From CALNYS01 sp942490855 (GTDB taxonomy: Bacteria > Planctomycetota > Phycisphaerae > Phycisphaerales > UBA1924), in NCBI GenBank assembly GCA_942490855.1, contig CALNYS010000002.1:1-64000 (forward strand): 64,000 bases of DNA, in the 5' to 3' direction. Positions 8,499-16,338 of the stretch are shown in pieces. The notes under the pieces were generated by a model. It did no database searches. It saw only the letters and a list, made by a program, of their open reading frames with translations, and was not told the DNA's origin. The position numbers were made by a program, and so were the translations under genes. Within the stretch, counting starts at the first letter, position 1. Each line of letters opens with the position of its first letter.

Positions 8499-8569
8499 GT
8501 ATACGAAAGATCGAGGGACAGAAACATTTCTCGGGATATTTCCAGAAATGTGTTCGAGAATATTTCTCG
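8499..8569 (-). promoter_or_regulatory. Predicted promoter and palindromic operator of the 7214-8440 gene
   Basis: On the minus strand TATACC (within 8498-8503) can serve as a -10 element. The -35 region is covered by a perfect inverted repeat, ACATTTCT at 8524-8531 and AGAAATGT at 8544-8551, with a 12-nt spacer. An inner palindrome ATTTC-CA-GAAAT lies at 8538-8549, and a third one, CGAGAA-TAT-TTCTCG, at 8555-8569. The gene at 19188 has the same arrangement. Repression by occlusion of the -35 region is inferred. Confidence 0.55.
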
Positions 8570-8688
8570 GCGTTGTACCTTCAGGCAGAACGGAGCGGCG
8601 GTTCGGACGTCAAGAGTCGTCAAATTCCGCTCTGAAAACACGTTACGCGTAGGTCGGAGCGACCCGCGTGAGAAGAGAGGACCCCACG

Positions 8689-9411
8689 ATGACACGCACC
8701 ACTCTCACTCTTCCCCTGCTGGCGGCCGCCGGCCTCGTCGCGACCGCCGCCCCCGCGTTCGGCGATGCCCGGGGCCTGTTCCCGACAGACCCCACGATCT
8801 TCACCTCCGATTTCCAGGTGTGGGAGGACGGCGACGCCCCCGTGACGCTGACGCTCGACCGGTTCGACACCCTGGGCGGCTCACGCGAGCTGACCGCCGT
8901 CACGTTCTTCTTCGACGCGGTCGTTGACATGACCGTCGGCGTCGAGAACCTCGGCGACACGCCCGTCGACAGCTCCGACTACTCCTTCTCGTTCGAGCTG
9001 ACCGAACAGTCGAACTGGTCGATCCCCTTCTCCCCCGGCGTGCTGGGCGGCAACACCGCGCCGACCCCCTCCGTCAGCCTCGGCGCCTCCGACGGCATCG
9101 AAGGTTCGGGCGCCGACTTCCACGAGTACGTCTTCGGGATCGAGGACCTGGACATCTTCAGCTTCTTCGAGGTGAGCGAAGAGGACCACAGCGCGTTCAT
9201 CGGCACCGGCCAGTTCACCGTGGACATCACGCCCCTCGTCAGCTTCCCGTCGTCGCCCCCGCCCCCCTTCCTGAACTTCGACACCGTGCTGCACCAGCAG
9301 GCCGTCGAGATCTCTGTTCAGTACGTGTACTCAGAGGTCCCCGCGCCCGGCGGCGTCGCGATGGGCGCGCTCGCCGCGACCGTGGTCACCCGTCGCCGGC
9401 GCACCGCCTGA
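8689..9411 (+). CDS. Secreted choice-of-anchor E-like protein with PEP-CTERM-like tail
   Basis: A 240-residue protein from the ATG at 8689, preceded by GAGAGG. Residues 1-25 form a signal peptide (hydrophobic core LPLLAAAGLVATAAP). The body is beta-rich and acidic; FDTLGGSRELTAVTFFFDA near residue 57 resembles the first strands of choice-of-anchor E domains. The C-terminus is Pro-Ala-Pro-Gly, a short hydrophobic Ala-rich helix and RRRR, the sorting signal form shared by three other proteins in this window. Such tails are thought to be processed by an exosortase-like protease during export. The role of the body is unknown. Confidence 0.7.
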   Translation: MTRTTLTLPLLAAAGLVATAAPAFGDARGLFPTDPTIFTSDFQVWEDGDAPVTLTLDRFDTLGGSRELTAVTFFFDAVVDMTVGVENLGDTPVDSSDYSFSFELTEQSNWSIPFSPGVLGGNTAPTPSVSLGASDGIEGSGADFHEYVFGIEDLDIFSFFEVSEEDHSAFIGTGQFTVDITPLVSFPSSPPPPFLNFDTVLHQQAVEISVQYVYSEVPAPGGVAMGALAATVVTRRRRTA

Positions 9412-9522
9412 GCGGGACAGACGCCGACGGATCACCGCCGGGCCCCTGCGCGCCCTCGCGGTTCAGGCCTGGCGCCCTGAGGCGCCTCGGATTCTCGTAC
9501 GCGTCCCCCACCGTACGATCGA

Positions 9523-9556
9523 GAGCCGTCTGGTCTTCGAACCGGGCGGCTCTTTT
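9523..9556 (+). terminator. Rho-independent terminator
   Basis: A 12-bp stem (GAGCCGTCTGGT with ACCGGGCGGCTC, two G-T pairs) around a six-base loop, followed by TTTT. It ends the transcript of the 8689-9411 gene. Confidence 0.75.
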
Positions 9557-9622
9557 CTCGTTCGTGGGCGGCCCTGCCCGGACTGCGGGTAGGCTGGGGC
9601 GCAACACGATCGGAGACCGCCG

Positions 9623-9997
9623 ATGGCGAAGCACGAGACCCCCGCATCCGAACTGATCGACGCGCGGATCGAAGAACTCGGGGACTGGCGCGGGGAGACG
9701 CTGGCTCAGGCCCGTGCGCTTATCCGTAAAGCCGTGCCGGAGGTCGTTGAAGAGTGGAAGTGGCGAGGGGTGCCCGTGTGGTCCCGGGGCGGGATCATCT
9801 GCACCGGCGAGACCTACAAGGACAAGGTGAAGTTCACCTTCGCCAAGGGCGCCGCGCTGGAGGATCCGTCGGGCCTCTTCAACGCGAGCCTCGAGGGCAA
9901 CACCCGGCGCGCGATCGACCTCCACGAGGGCGACACGATCAAGAAGAGCGCGTTCACGGCTCTGATCCGCGCCGCGGTGGCAGAAAACACGGCGTGA
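9623..9997 (+). CDS. DUF1801 domain protein
   Basis: A 124-residue soluble protein. IDARIEELGDWRGETLAQAR near residues 12-31, EEWKWRGVPVW near 46 and the segment GGIICTGETYKDKVKFTF match DUF1801 (the YdhG/YdeI-like alpha/beta fold). The end, with a Leu-Gly/Asn-Asn-Thr-Arg-Arg-Ala stretch and a paired-helix tail, also fits. The biochemical role of the family is not known; some members are linked to copper or lipid-carrier functions. Single gene with no partner in view. Confidence 0.75.
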   Translation: MAKHETPASELIDARIEELGDWRGETLAQARALIRKAVPEVVEEWKWRGVPVWSRGGIICTGETYKDKVKFTFAKGAALEDPSGLFNASLEGNTRRAIDLHEGDTIKKSAFTALIRAAVAENTA

Positions 9998-10048
9998 GAC
10001 GCCGAGCCAGGTCCGTCGCCGGGGGGCGGTCGGTAGTACGATCGCGCC

Positions 10049-10402
10049 ATGAGTGATTCTCCCCCCTGCCCGGCGTGCGAAGCGGACTACACCTACCTCG
10101 ACGGCGCGCTCTACGTGTGCCCGTCGTGCGCCCATGAATGGTCAGCGGACCAGTCAGAGGCGGACGGGGGCGACGACGCCGCGGCCGGCCCGGTGGTGCG
10201 CGACGCGAACGGGAACGAGCTCCGGACCGGCGACACGGTGGTGGTGATCAAGGACCTGAAGGTCAAAGGGTCGTCACTCGTGGTCAAGGGCGGGACCAAG
10301 GTCAAGAACATCCGCCTCGTGGACGGGGACCACGACATCGATTGCAAGATCGACGGCGTGGGCGCGATGCAGCTCAAGTCCGAGTTCGTCAAGAAGGCGT
10401 GA
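10049..10402 (+). CDS. yjdM: PhnA/YjdM family zinc-ribbon protein
   Basis: A 117-residue protein. The N-terminus has a zinc ribbon, CPACEADYTYLDGALYVC and then PSC, giving two Cys-x2-Cys pairs, and the C-terminal half (VVRDANGNELRTGDTVVVIK to the Lys-rich end) is the conserved PhnA SH3-like domain. Despite the PhnA name, the phosphonoacetate hydrolase activity once attached to it does not apply to this family, and YjdM has no established reaction. Length and order match E. coli YjdM. It is followed 33 nt later by a marC-like gene and could be cotranscribed with it. Confidence 0.88.
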   Translation: MSDSPPCPACEADYTYLDGALYVCPSCAHEWSADQSEADGGDDAAAGPVVRDANGNELRTGDTVVVIKDLKVKGSSLVVKGGTKVKNIRLVDGDHDIDCKIDGVGAMQLKSEFVKKA

Positions 10403-10435
10403 GCGGGGCGGGGCCCCCGTCCGTAGGATGCGCCG

Positions 10436-11056
10436 ATGGACAGGCTTCTCGGCGAGCTCATCTTCCTCTTCACCGTGATCGACCCGATCGGGACGGTCCC
10501 GGTGTTCATCGCCGCGACTACGGGGATGCCCGAGCGGACGCGCCGCCTGGTCGCGCTCCGGGCGACGCTGATCTCGGCGGGCATCCTGCTTGCGTGCATC
10601 GTGGTCGGGCAGGCGGTGCTCGAGCAGCTCGACATCGACTTCGCGGCGTTCCGCGTCGCGGGCGGGATCATCCTGTTCCTCTTCGCGCTCGACATGATCT
10701 TCGGCGAGAGCAAGCCCGACTCCGAAGTCGCGGAAGCCGAGAAGCACTGCGACGACGACCTCGACGCGGCGGTGTACCCGCTGGCGATCCCGTCGATCGC
10801 GGGCCCCGGCGCGATCATGGCGGTGATCCTGCTCACCGATAACACGCAGTACAGCTTCCTGCACCAAACGATGACCGCCGCGGTCGTCGGCGTGGTGCTC
10901 GGGCTTACCCTCTGCGCGATGCTGCTCGCGTCGCGGATCCAGAACCTGATCGGGCGCGTCGGCGCGAGCATCGTCAGCCGGGTGATGGGCCTGCTGTTCT
11001 CCGCGATGGCCGCGGACAGCGTGCTCTCGGGCATCCGGGACTTCTTCGCGAGCTAG
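10436..11056 (+). CDS. MarC/YhgN family membrane protein
   Basis: A 206-residue protein with six predicted transmembrane helices. The opening ELIFLFTVIDPIGTVPVF and the later AVYPLAIPSIAGPGAIMAV are the two half-repeats with conserved Asp-Pro and Gly-Pro motifs that define the MarC family. A charged loop at about residues 85-105 (ESKPDSEVAEAEKHCDDD) faces the cytoplasm or periplasm. E. coli MarC was once linked to multidrug resistance, but that was not supported; the transported substrate is unknown. Confidence 0.85.
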   Translation: MDRLLGELIFLFTVIDPIGTVPVFIAATTGMPERTRRLVALRATLISAGILLACIVVGQAVLEQLDIDFAAFRVAGGIILFLFALDMIFGESKPDSEVAEAEKHCDDDLDAAVYPLAIPSIAGPGAIMAVILLTDNTQYSFLHQTMTAAVVGVVLGLTLCAMLLASRIQNLIGRVGASIVSRVMGLLFSAMAADSVLSGIRDFFAS

Positions 11057-11142
11057 GGCGACCGAACCCAACCACCCCATCGCAATCGGTCGGCGCCGGA
11101 TCCGTATGAGTCACACGGGCGGGCGACCATCGAGCGAGGAAC

Positions 11143-12051
11143 GTGCGCGTGGCAACGGCGAAGACAGTGATTGTGCGGGGGAGTCTGCTGATCGCGGTCG
11201 GCGCGGCGGTTCTTCTCGGCGGGTTCCTTGCGCTGACCGGGCGTCTGGAATCGCTCGAAGCCCCGGCGCTCGATCTCAGCGTGCATCCCCCCTTCCGCAC
11301 GTGGGACGAGCACGCGGCGATCTACGCTCGCGGCGGGTTCCCGTACACACTGGAGATCGACCACCCGGAGAGCGCCGGCGCGCTGCTCTACGTGGGCGTG
11401 CAGCACTCGACGGATCCCGAGGACCCGCAGTTCGAGCAGCTGCGCCGCGACTGGGAGGCGTTCGCCCCGACGGTCGCCCTCAACGAAGGGCGCTCCCGGT
11501 ACTTCCGCTGGTCAACAGAACTCATCGGGGGGATCAGCGACCCCAAGCTCGCGCACATCCTCGCGCGCCGGAGCGGCATCCCGATCTACACGCTCGAGCC
11601 GTCGTACGAGGACGAGGTCGCGCTGCTGCTCGAGAGCTGGCCCGCGGAGCTGGTCGCGTGCTTCTTCTCGACGCGGGTGATCTGCGCCGAGAGCGGCGGC
11701 GACCCCGCGCGCGCCGAGGCCAAGGCGCCCGGGCTGCTCGCGAAGCGCACCGACGTCGAGGGGCTGCGCGGCGTGCTCACGGGCGTGGCGGACCTCGATC
11801 GCGTCTGGCGCGAGCACGTCCCCGACGGGCCAGACTGGCGAACGCTGAGCAACATCGATTCGGTGACCACGATGCGGCGCGTGGGCGACGACTCGCGCGA
11901 GGTGCGCGGGCGGCACATGGTGCGGGCGATCGCCGACCTGGTGTCGCGGGGCGAGCGCGTGGTGGCGGTCGTCGGGGCGAGCCACGTGATACGCCAGGAG
12001 CCGACCCTGCGCTCGCTGCTGGCGCCCCAACGCGAAGGCGCTACGGAGTGA
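11143..12051 (+). CDS. TraB/GumN-like membrane-anchored protein
   Basis: A 302-residue protein starting at GTG 11143 with GAGGA four to eight bases upstream. Residues about 8-30 are a hydrophobic anchor or uncleaved signal. The rest matches the TraB/PrgY/GumN superfamily pattern: LLYVGVQHSTDPEDP near 86, an Asp/Glu at VALNEGRSR near 115, and a late RHMVRAIADLV followed by VVAVVGASHV near 280. In this superfamily the conserved His and Glu residues are thought to form a metal or catalytic site, with peptidase-like or pheromone-shutdown roles. Exact function unknown. Its end overlaps the end of the convergent GNAT gene by 11 nt. Confidence 0.65.
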   Translation: MRVATAKTVIVRGSLLIAVGAAVLLGGFLALTGRLESLEAPALDLSVHPPFRTWDEHAAIYARGGFPYTLEIDHPESAGALLYVGVQHSTDPEDPQFEQLRRDWEAFAPTVALNEGRSRYFRWSTELIGGISDPKLAHILARRSGIPIYTLEPSYEDEVALLLESWPAELVACFFSTRVICAESGGDPARAEAKAPGLLAKRTDVEGLRGVLTGVADLDRVWREHVPDGPDWRTLSNIDSVTTMRRVGDDSREVRGRHMVRAIADLVSRGERVVAVVGASHVIRQEPTLRSLLAPQREGATE

Positions 12052-12499
12052 TGACGTAGCGCAGCGCGTTCTCGCCGTCGTAGGTCACCACGCCGTCGGG
12101 GCGCATGCCGCACTTGTCCAGCACACGGACCGACGCGCCGTTCTCGGGGAGGACGAGCGCGATGATGCGCTCGAGCTTGAGCGTGTCGAAACCGAAGGCG
12201 AGGCTCGCGGCGCAGGCCTCGGTCGCGAGGCCCTTGCCCCAGTGCTCGGGAAAGAAGCGGTAGCCAACGTCCACCTCGTCGAGATCTATGAGGTATTTGA
12301 GACCGCAAAACCCGATGAGATCCCCGCTCTCCTTCAGCACGCACCCCCAGCGCCCGAAGCCAACGGTGTCGAAGTCGGGGTAGGTCTCGATCGCGCGGCG
12401 GGCCTCGTCAACGCTGGCCAGCGGCGGCTCGCCCGTGTAGCGCATGACGTCGGGGTGAGCGTTGAGCGCAAAGAACGCGTCGGCGTCCGCCGGCGTCAT
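12041..12499 (-). CDS. GNAT family N-acetyltransferase, RimJ/RimL type; start unresolved
   Basis: From the ATG at 12499 the protein has 152 residues. RYTGEPPLASVDEARRAIE, GFCGLKYLIDLDEVDVGY, FFPEHWGKGLATEACAASL (acetyl-CoA loop with the Gln/Arg-x-x-Gly-x-Gly/Ala form) and VLPENGASVRVLDKCGM are classical RimL-like GNAT motifs. The expected first strand is absent from this ORF but is encoded in frame immediately upstream as ETDRLLHRA. No ATG, GTG or TTG precedes that segment before a stop. A strong AGAGGGG stands seven bases before an in-frame ATC, so a non-canonical start or a sequence error is possible. Confidence 0.8.
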   Translation of the reverse strand: MTPADADAFFALNAHPDVMRYTGEPPLASVDEARRAIETYPDFDTVGFGRWGCVLKESGDLIGFCGLKYLIDLDEVDVGYRFFPEHWGKGLATEACAASLAFGFDTLKLERIIALVLPENGASVRVLDKCGMRPDGVVTYDGENALRYVITP

Positions 12500-12557
12500 C
12501 GCGCGGTGGAGCAGACGATCGGTCTCCGGCCCGGTGCGGTGCGCGCGTGCGATGGCG

Positions 12558-13076
12558 TTACCCCTCTGTGATGAACTCGCGGTCGTACATCATCGCGTTG
12601 AAGTCGATGTCTTCGATCACGACGCCGAGCTGACGCAGCATGTTCATCGCCTGAGCGCGGTGGTGCACCTCGTGCAGCGCGAGCTGGGTGACCATGTCCG
12701 ACGCGGTGCACGCGGCGCGGACGAGGCGTTTCTCGTCGTCGGTGACGCGGTACACGATCGCGCGGGCCCAGTCGCGCTCCGCGGCGATCGCCTCACGGGT
12801 GGCCGCGGCCTGTGCGCGCCAGACGGTTACCAGCTCATCGAACGGGAGCGGGTGCTCGTCCTTGATCGGCCATTCCGAGTACGGCGGGACCTCGCGCTCC
12901 AGGAGGCGCTCGACGTAGTACCACTCGCTGATGAGCACGTGCGTGAACGTGCGCGCAAGAGACCCCGGCCCGATGCGGAACTCGCGGGCGTACTCCTCCG
13001 CGGGGAGGCCGCCGGCCGCGGCGAGGACGCGCTCGCGGGCCTTCGCGAGATAGTCGTAGGTTCGCGTGGGGTTCAT
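12558..13076 (-). CDS. DinB family metal-dependent four-helix protein
   Basis: A 172-residue protein fitting the DinB/YfiT four-helix bundle. The three metal-binding histidines are visible as TFTHVLISEWYY near residue 44 and EVHHRAQAMNMLRQLG near 137-152, the latter being the most conserved DinB motif. Family members include bacillithiol- or mycothiol-dependent transferases and many stress proteins of unknown substrate. It lies 58 nt upstream of the GNAT gene on the same strand, so the two may form a small operon. Confidence 0.85.
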   Translation of the reverse strand: MNPTRTYDYLAKARERVLAAAGGLPAEEYAREFRIGPGSLARTFTHVLISEWYYVERLLEREVPPYSEWPIKDEHPLPFDELVTVWRAQAAATREAIAAERDWARAIVYRVTDDEKRLVRAACTASDMVTQLALHEVHHRAQAMNMLRQLGVVIEDIDFNAMMYDREFITEG

Positions 13077-13105
13077 AGCTGGTGCTTCCTGCTGAGTGCA
13101 CAGCG

Positions 13106-13228
13106 TCAGGTCGCGTCCGGGACGTCGATCCCGAGGCCGCTCAGCAGAATGTAGTAAATCGCGACCGGGAGCACCCCGACGACGAGGACGATCGCGTTGT
13201 GCGTGAAGCCGTGGCGGTGATGCTTCAC
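13106..13228 (-). CDS. Small single-helix membrane protein in the rim operon
   Basis: A 40-residue reading frame from GTG 13228, with AAGGA 6 bases upstream and 20 nt after the stop of the desuccinylase-like gene. The N-terminus is basic and His-rich (KHHRHGFTHN), then one hydrophobic helix (about 13-32) and a short acidic tail. It resembles the small membrane proteins often found at the ends of planctomycete operons. Support comes from the ribosome binding site, spacing and composition; no homologue is known to me. Confidence 0.5.
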   Translation of the reverse strand: MKHHRHGFTHNAIVLVVGVLPVAIYYILLSGLGIDVPDAT

Positions 13229-13248
13229 GCGCTTCCTTGGCGCGGGGG

Positions 13249-14322
13249 CTAGTGCTCTTCTTCCTCGCGGTCCGTGACGAGCAAGCTCGTGGAGAGGTCG
13301 TCGCGCATCCGCTCGTGGAGCGATTCGACGCCCATCCGGTCCACGGCGAGGTTCGCCTTGCGCAGCACGCTGCGGGTGGGGTACGCGAGGTGGCAGACGG
13401 GATCGCCCGGGGCGACCGAGGGGATGGTGGTCATCCCCAGGATGACGCCGTCGCGCGGGGCGAGGATGGTGTTGAGTTCCTCGCCGACAAGCGTGGTGTT
13501 CGTCGCGATGGGGTCGTCCTTCTCGACGATGTCGCCGGGCGCGACGTGGAACTCGAGGAACCCGCCGTGCGCGGCGCGGACCCACTTGGTGGCGTCGGTC
13601 TCGACGCGGTACGCGGGCTGGTGGGGCTCGCCCTCGACCATGCCGAGAAACTTGAGGCAGTTGGCGATGCCGCGGACGGCGTACTCGACGACGCTGCGCT
13701 CGACCTTCCAGACCTCGCCCGCTTCGAGGATGAGCGTGGCGCACCCGTGGGCGCAGGCGGCGTTGCGGAGCGACCCGTCGGGCCCGGCGCCGTCAACGAG
13801 CAGCTCGGCGCCGAACGCGCGGGCGAAGGCCGCGAGGCGCGGGTCGCTGAGCTCGGCGCGGACGTTGGGGAAGTTGGTGCGCCGGAGCGCGGCGGTGTGG
13901 AGGTCGATGCAGTAATCGCATCGGGTGATCACCTGGCGGAAGAACGAAGACGCGAGGCGCGACGCGGAGCTGCCCTCGGGCGACCCCGGGAAGGAACGGT
14001 TGAGGTCGCGCCGGTCGGGCAGGTAGCGCGTGCGGTGCTCGAAGCCGAGGATGTTGACCACCGGCACGAGGACAAGCGTACCCGCGATCAACTCGAAAGG
14101 GCGCTCGCGGAGGATCTTGCGGATGACGCCGGTGCCGTTGATCTCGTCGCCGTGGACGGCCGCGGTGACCGCGACGGTCGGCCCCTCGCGCTTGCCGCGC
14201 CACACGCGGATGGGGATGGAGACATCGTTGGCGGTGTAGCTCTCGGAGACGGTCAGGGAGAGTGCGGCGTGTTCGCCCAGAGCAACGGGGCGCCCGCACC
14301 AGTCACTGTGATCGGTGCTCAT
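13249..14322 (-). CDS. Succinylglutamate desuccinylase/aspartoacylase-like zinc hydrolase
   Basis: A 357-residue M14-like metallohydrolase. VHGDEINGTGVI near residue 58 supplies the His and Glu zinc ligands, a later IDLHTAA near 142 the second His, and LEAGEVWKVE near 222 the catalytic Glu. The C-terminal third (about 250-335) is a beta-barrel, with GGFLEFHVAPGDIVEKDDPI resembling a lipoyl-like module. The family cleaves acyl groups from amino acids. Its start overlaps the rimK stop by 4 nt, and this trio (RimB-like, RimK, desuccinylase-like) is conserved in many bacteria. Removal of added glutamates is a plausible but untested role. Confidence 0.85.
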   Translation of the reverse strand: MSTDHSDWCGRPVALGEHAALSLTVSESYTANDVSIPIRVWRGKREGPTVAVTAAVHGDEINGTGVIRKILRERPFELIAGTLVLVPVVNILGFEHRTRYLPDRRDLNRSFPGSPEGSSASRLASSFFRQVITRCDYCIDLHTAALRRTNFPNVRAELSDPRLAAFARAFGAELLVDGAGPDGSLRNAACAHGCATLILEAGEVWKVERSVVEYAVRGIANCLKFLGMVEGEPHQPAYRVETDATKWVRAAHGGFLEFHVAPGDIVEKDDPIATNTTLVGEELNTILAPRDGVILGMTTIPSVAPGDPVCHLAYPTRSVLRKANLAVDRMGVESLHERMRDDLSTSLLVTDREEEEH

Positions 14323-15527
14323 GAAGAGGTCTCGAGGTCTTCGATCAGCTTGGGATCGAGGTCTTTGATCTTGACGCGGCGCTTGCGTTGTCGGCGCGCC
14401 GGGACAAGGTCGCGCATTTCGTCGAGGCGCCCGTAACAGAGGAGCTTGTCGCCCGCCTCGAGGACGCGCGAGCCCTTGGGGTTGGAGATGACGCTGGTCC
14501 CGCGGTGGAGGTTGAGGACCGCCACGTCGCGGTCGCGCAGCCCGGACTCGCTGATCGACTTGCCCACGAACCCCGACCCCTCGGGGATAATCATGTCCGC
14601 GACACCGAACCCCTTGGTGACGGTCAGACGCTGGCGCAGGTCGATCTCGGGGAAGTCCACGCGGTCGGCGATGTAGTCAACGATGGCGCCGGCGACGTCG
14701 AGCCCGGTCGCGCCCTCGATGCCCTCGAGGCCCGGGGAGGAGTTGACCTCCATGATCTGCGGGCCGTCGGCGCCCTCGAGCATGTCCACGCCCGCGACGC
14801 GTAGGCCCATGATCTGGGCAGCGCGAACGGCGGTCTGGGCGTAGAGAGGGTCGAGCTCGATGCGCTCCGCCCGCCCGCCGCGGTGGACGTTGCTGCGGAA
14901 CTCGTCCCCCTGCGCGACGCGGCGCATCGCGGCGGCGACGGTGTCACCGATCACGAACGCACGGATGTCGCGCCCCTTGCTCTCGGCGATGAACTGCTGG
15001 ATCAGCACATTCTGGCGCGCGGTCTGGAGCGTCTCGATGATGCCCTCGGCGACCTGCGTGGTCTCGGCGAGGATCACGCCGACGCCCTGCGTCCCCTCGA
15101 GGATCTTGATGATGACCGGCGCGCCGCCGACGCGTTCGACCGCGGGGAGCACGTCGGAGCGGTCGCGCACGAACGTGGTGTGCGGGATCCCGATGTCGTG
15201 GCGGCTGAGGATCTGCAACGAACGCAGCTTGTCGCGCGAGTTGCCGATGCCCGCGGCGGTGTTGGGCGTGTAGACGTCCATCTGCTCGAACTGGCGCACG
15301 ACCGCGGTGCCGAAGTAGGTGATCGACGCCCCGATACGCGGCAGGATCGCGTCGTACTCCGAGAGCTGCTTCGAGCGGAAGAAGAGGTTGGGCTCCCCCT
15401 CCTCGAGCTGGATGGCGAACCGCAGCGTGTTGAGCACCTTGACGTTGTGACCGCGTTCCTCGGCGGCCTGACGGAGACGCGCGGTGCTGTAGCAGCGCGG
15501 CGCGGTAGAGAGAATGCCGAGCTTCAC
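14319..15527 (-). CDS. rimK: RimK-type alpha-L-glutamate ligase fused to a C-terminal TrkA-C (RCK-C) domain
   Basis: A 402-residue ATP-grasp protein, about 100 residues longer than E. coli RimK. Residues 1-300 follow RimK: IGNSRDKLRSLQILSRHDIG near 93, PVIIKILEGTQGVGVILAE near 137, and IMEVNSSPGLEGIEGATG near 266, which carries the Mg-binding Glu and Asn. Residues about 305-385 form a TrkA-C fold (SGFVGKSISESGLRDRDVAVL, then LEAGDKLLCYG), a small-ligand sensor usually found in ion channels. RimK adds glutamate to the C-terminus of ribosomal protein S6 in E. coli. Four-base overlaps on both sides show a tight operon. Confidence 0.9.
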   Translation of the reverse strand: MKLGILSTAPRCYSTARLRQAAEERGHNVKVLNTLRFAIQLEEGEPNLFFRSKQLSEYDAILPRIGASITYFGTAVVRQFEQMDVYTPNTAAGIGNSRDKLRSLQILSRHDIGIPHTTFVRDRSDVLPAVERVGGAPVIIKILEGTQGVGVILAETTQVAEGIIETLQTARQNVLIQQFIAESKGRDIRAFVIGDTVAAAMRRVAQGDEFRSNVHRGGRAERIELDPLYAQTAVRAAQIMGLRVAGVDMLEGADGPQIMEVNSSPGLEGIEGATGLDVAGAIVDYIADRVDFPEIDLRQRLTVTKGFGVADMIIPEGSGFVGKSISESGLRDRDVAVLNLHRGTSVISNPKGSRVLEAGDKLLCYGRLDEMRDLVPARRQRKRRVKIKDLDPKLIEDLETSS

Positions 15528-16000
15528 GGGGCGCCTCCTGTCGTCCCGCGCCGCTTCCTGGGCGAGGTCAGGACGTACTTCTTCGATGGGTCAACGAGCA
15601 CCGCCCCCTCGAGCGCCGTGCGCCCGAGCAGCATGCGACAGAGCATCGCGCGACGGCACACCAGGCTGATCTCGATGTCGCGTTCGATCCCGCCGAACTC
15701 GACGCGGGTCACGCAGACATAGCGCTGCTGGAGCTCGCCGTGGCTGGGCTTGACGCTGCTGGTCCTCACGGGGGTCGCCTCGACCCAGCGGGTGCGTCGC
15801 TCGGGGGTCAGGCGGGTCACGACCTCGAACCGGATGCGCCCGCCCTCGAGTTCCTCGATCTGGGCGACGTCGATCGCGCTGGTGCGGGCGCCGGTGTCGA
15901 TCTTCGCCCGGATGCTGCGCACGCCCCAGTCCGGGAGAGCAACCCGCTCCCGCCAGCCCACAATCTTCTGCCCAACGCTCTTTTGTTCGTGATCGCACAT
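15524..16000 (-). CDS. rimB: RimB-like retropepsin-type protein (ATP-dependent zinc protease family)
   Basis: From the ATG at 16000 the protein has 158 residues; an upstream in-frame extension to 16177 is Arg/Gly-rich and not conserved. VGWRERVALPDWGVRSIRAK is followed by IDTGARTSAI, the DTGA aspartic-protease signature of the RimB/RloA family, and the RMLLGRTAL motif closes the fold. In Pseudomonas, RimA and RimB are small modulators of RimK activity. This is the first gene of the operon and overlaps rimK by 4 nt. No clear Shine-Dalgarno sequence is visible upstream. Confidence 0.8.
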   Translation of the reverse strand: MCDHEQKSVGQKIVGWRERVALPDWGVRSIRAKIDTGARTSAIDVAQIEELEGGRIRFEVVTRLTPERRTRWVEATPVRTSSVKPSHGELQQRYVCVTRVEFGGIERDIEISLVCRRAMLCRMLLGRTALEGAVLVDPSKKYVLTSPRKRRGTTGGAP

Positions 16001-16338
16001 CAAGAGGCTTGCCCCCGCGCTCGTGCCCCGGACAAACGCGGAACGCGGGACGCGACCGCTCTCATGATACGCCGAGGCACGGTTCCGAGCGTGGGGCGCG
16101 GGGCAACCCCGTCCAAAGTGCGCAGATTCCCCAGTTTCAACGCCCGGCCGGGCGCTCCCGCGAGAGGACGCGCACAAGGCGTTTTTCCCTTGCTTTCTAG
16201 GAGTTTTTTTGCTTCACGCTCTCGTTTTTAACTAGGGGCGCGAAGGGGCGGTCATCTATCCTGAGGATGTGCCGGGGATGCCCGGCAGGGAACACGTCGG
16301 CCGCGTGGGGAGACGCGGCCCTATGAGGGGATAGAGAA
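16001..16338. promoter_or_regulatory. Divergent intergenic region with two tandem hairpins
   Basis: This 338-nt gap separates the rim operon from the 16339 gene. Two hairpins lie just before the latter's ribosome binding site: TGCCGGG/CCCGGCA at 16270-16287 and GGCCGCGT/ACGCGGCC at 16299-16320. They could stabilise the transcript or limit translation. A short T-rich run lies at 16204-16211. No other gene is visible. Confidence 0.4.

Noticed and set aside
16001..16177. N-terminal extension of rimB to 16177
   Set aside because: The extra residues are Arg- and Gly-rich and are absent from RimB family proteins; the ATG at 16000 fits the family start.
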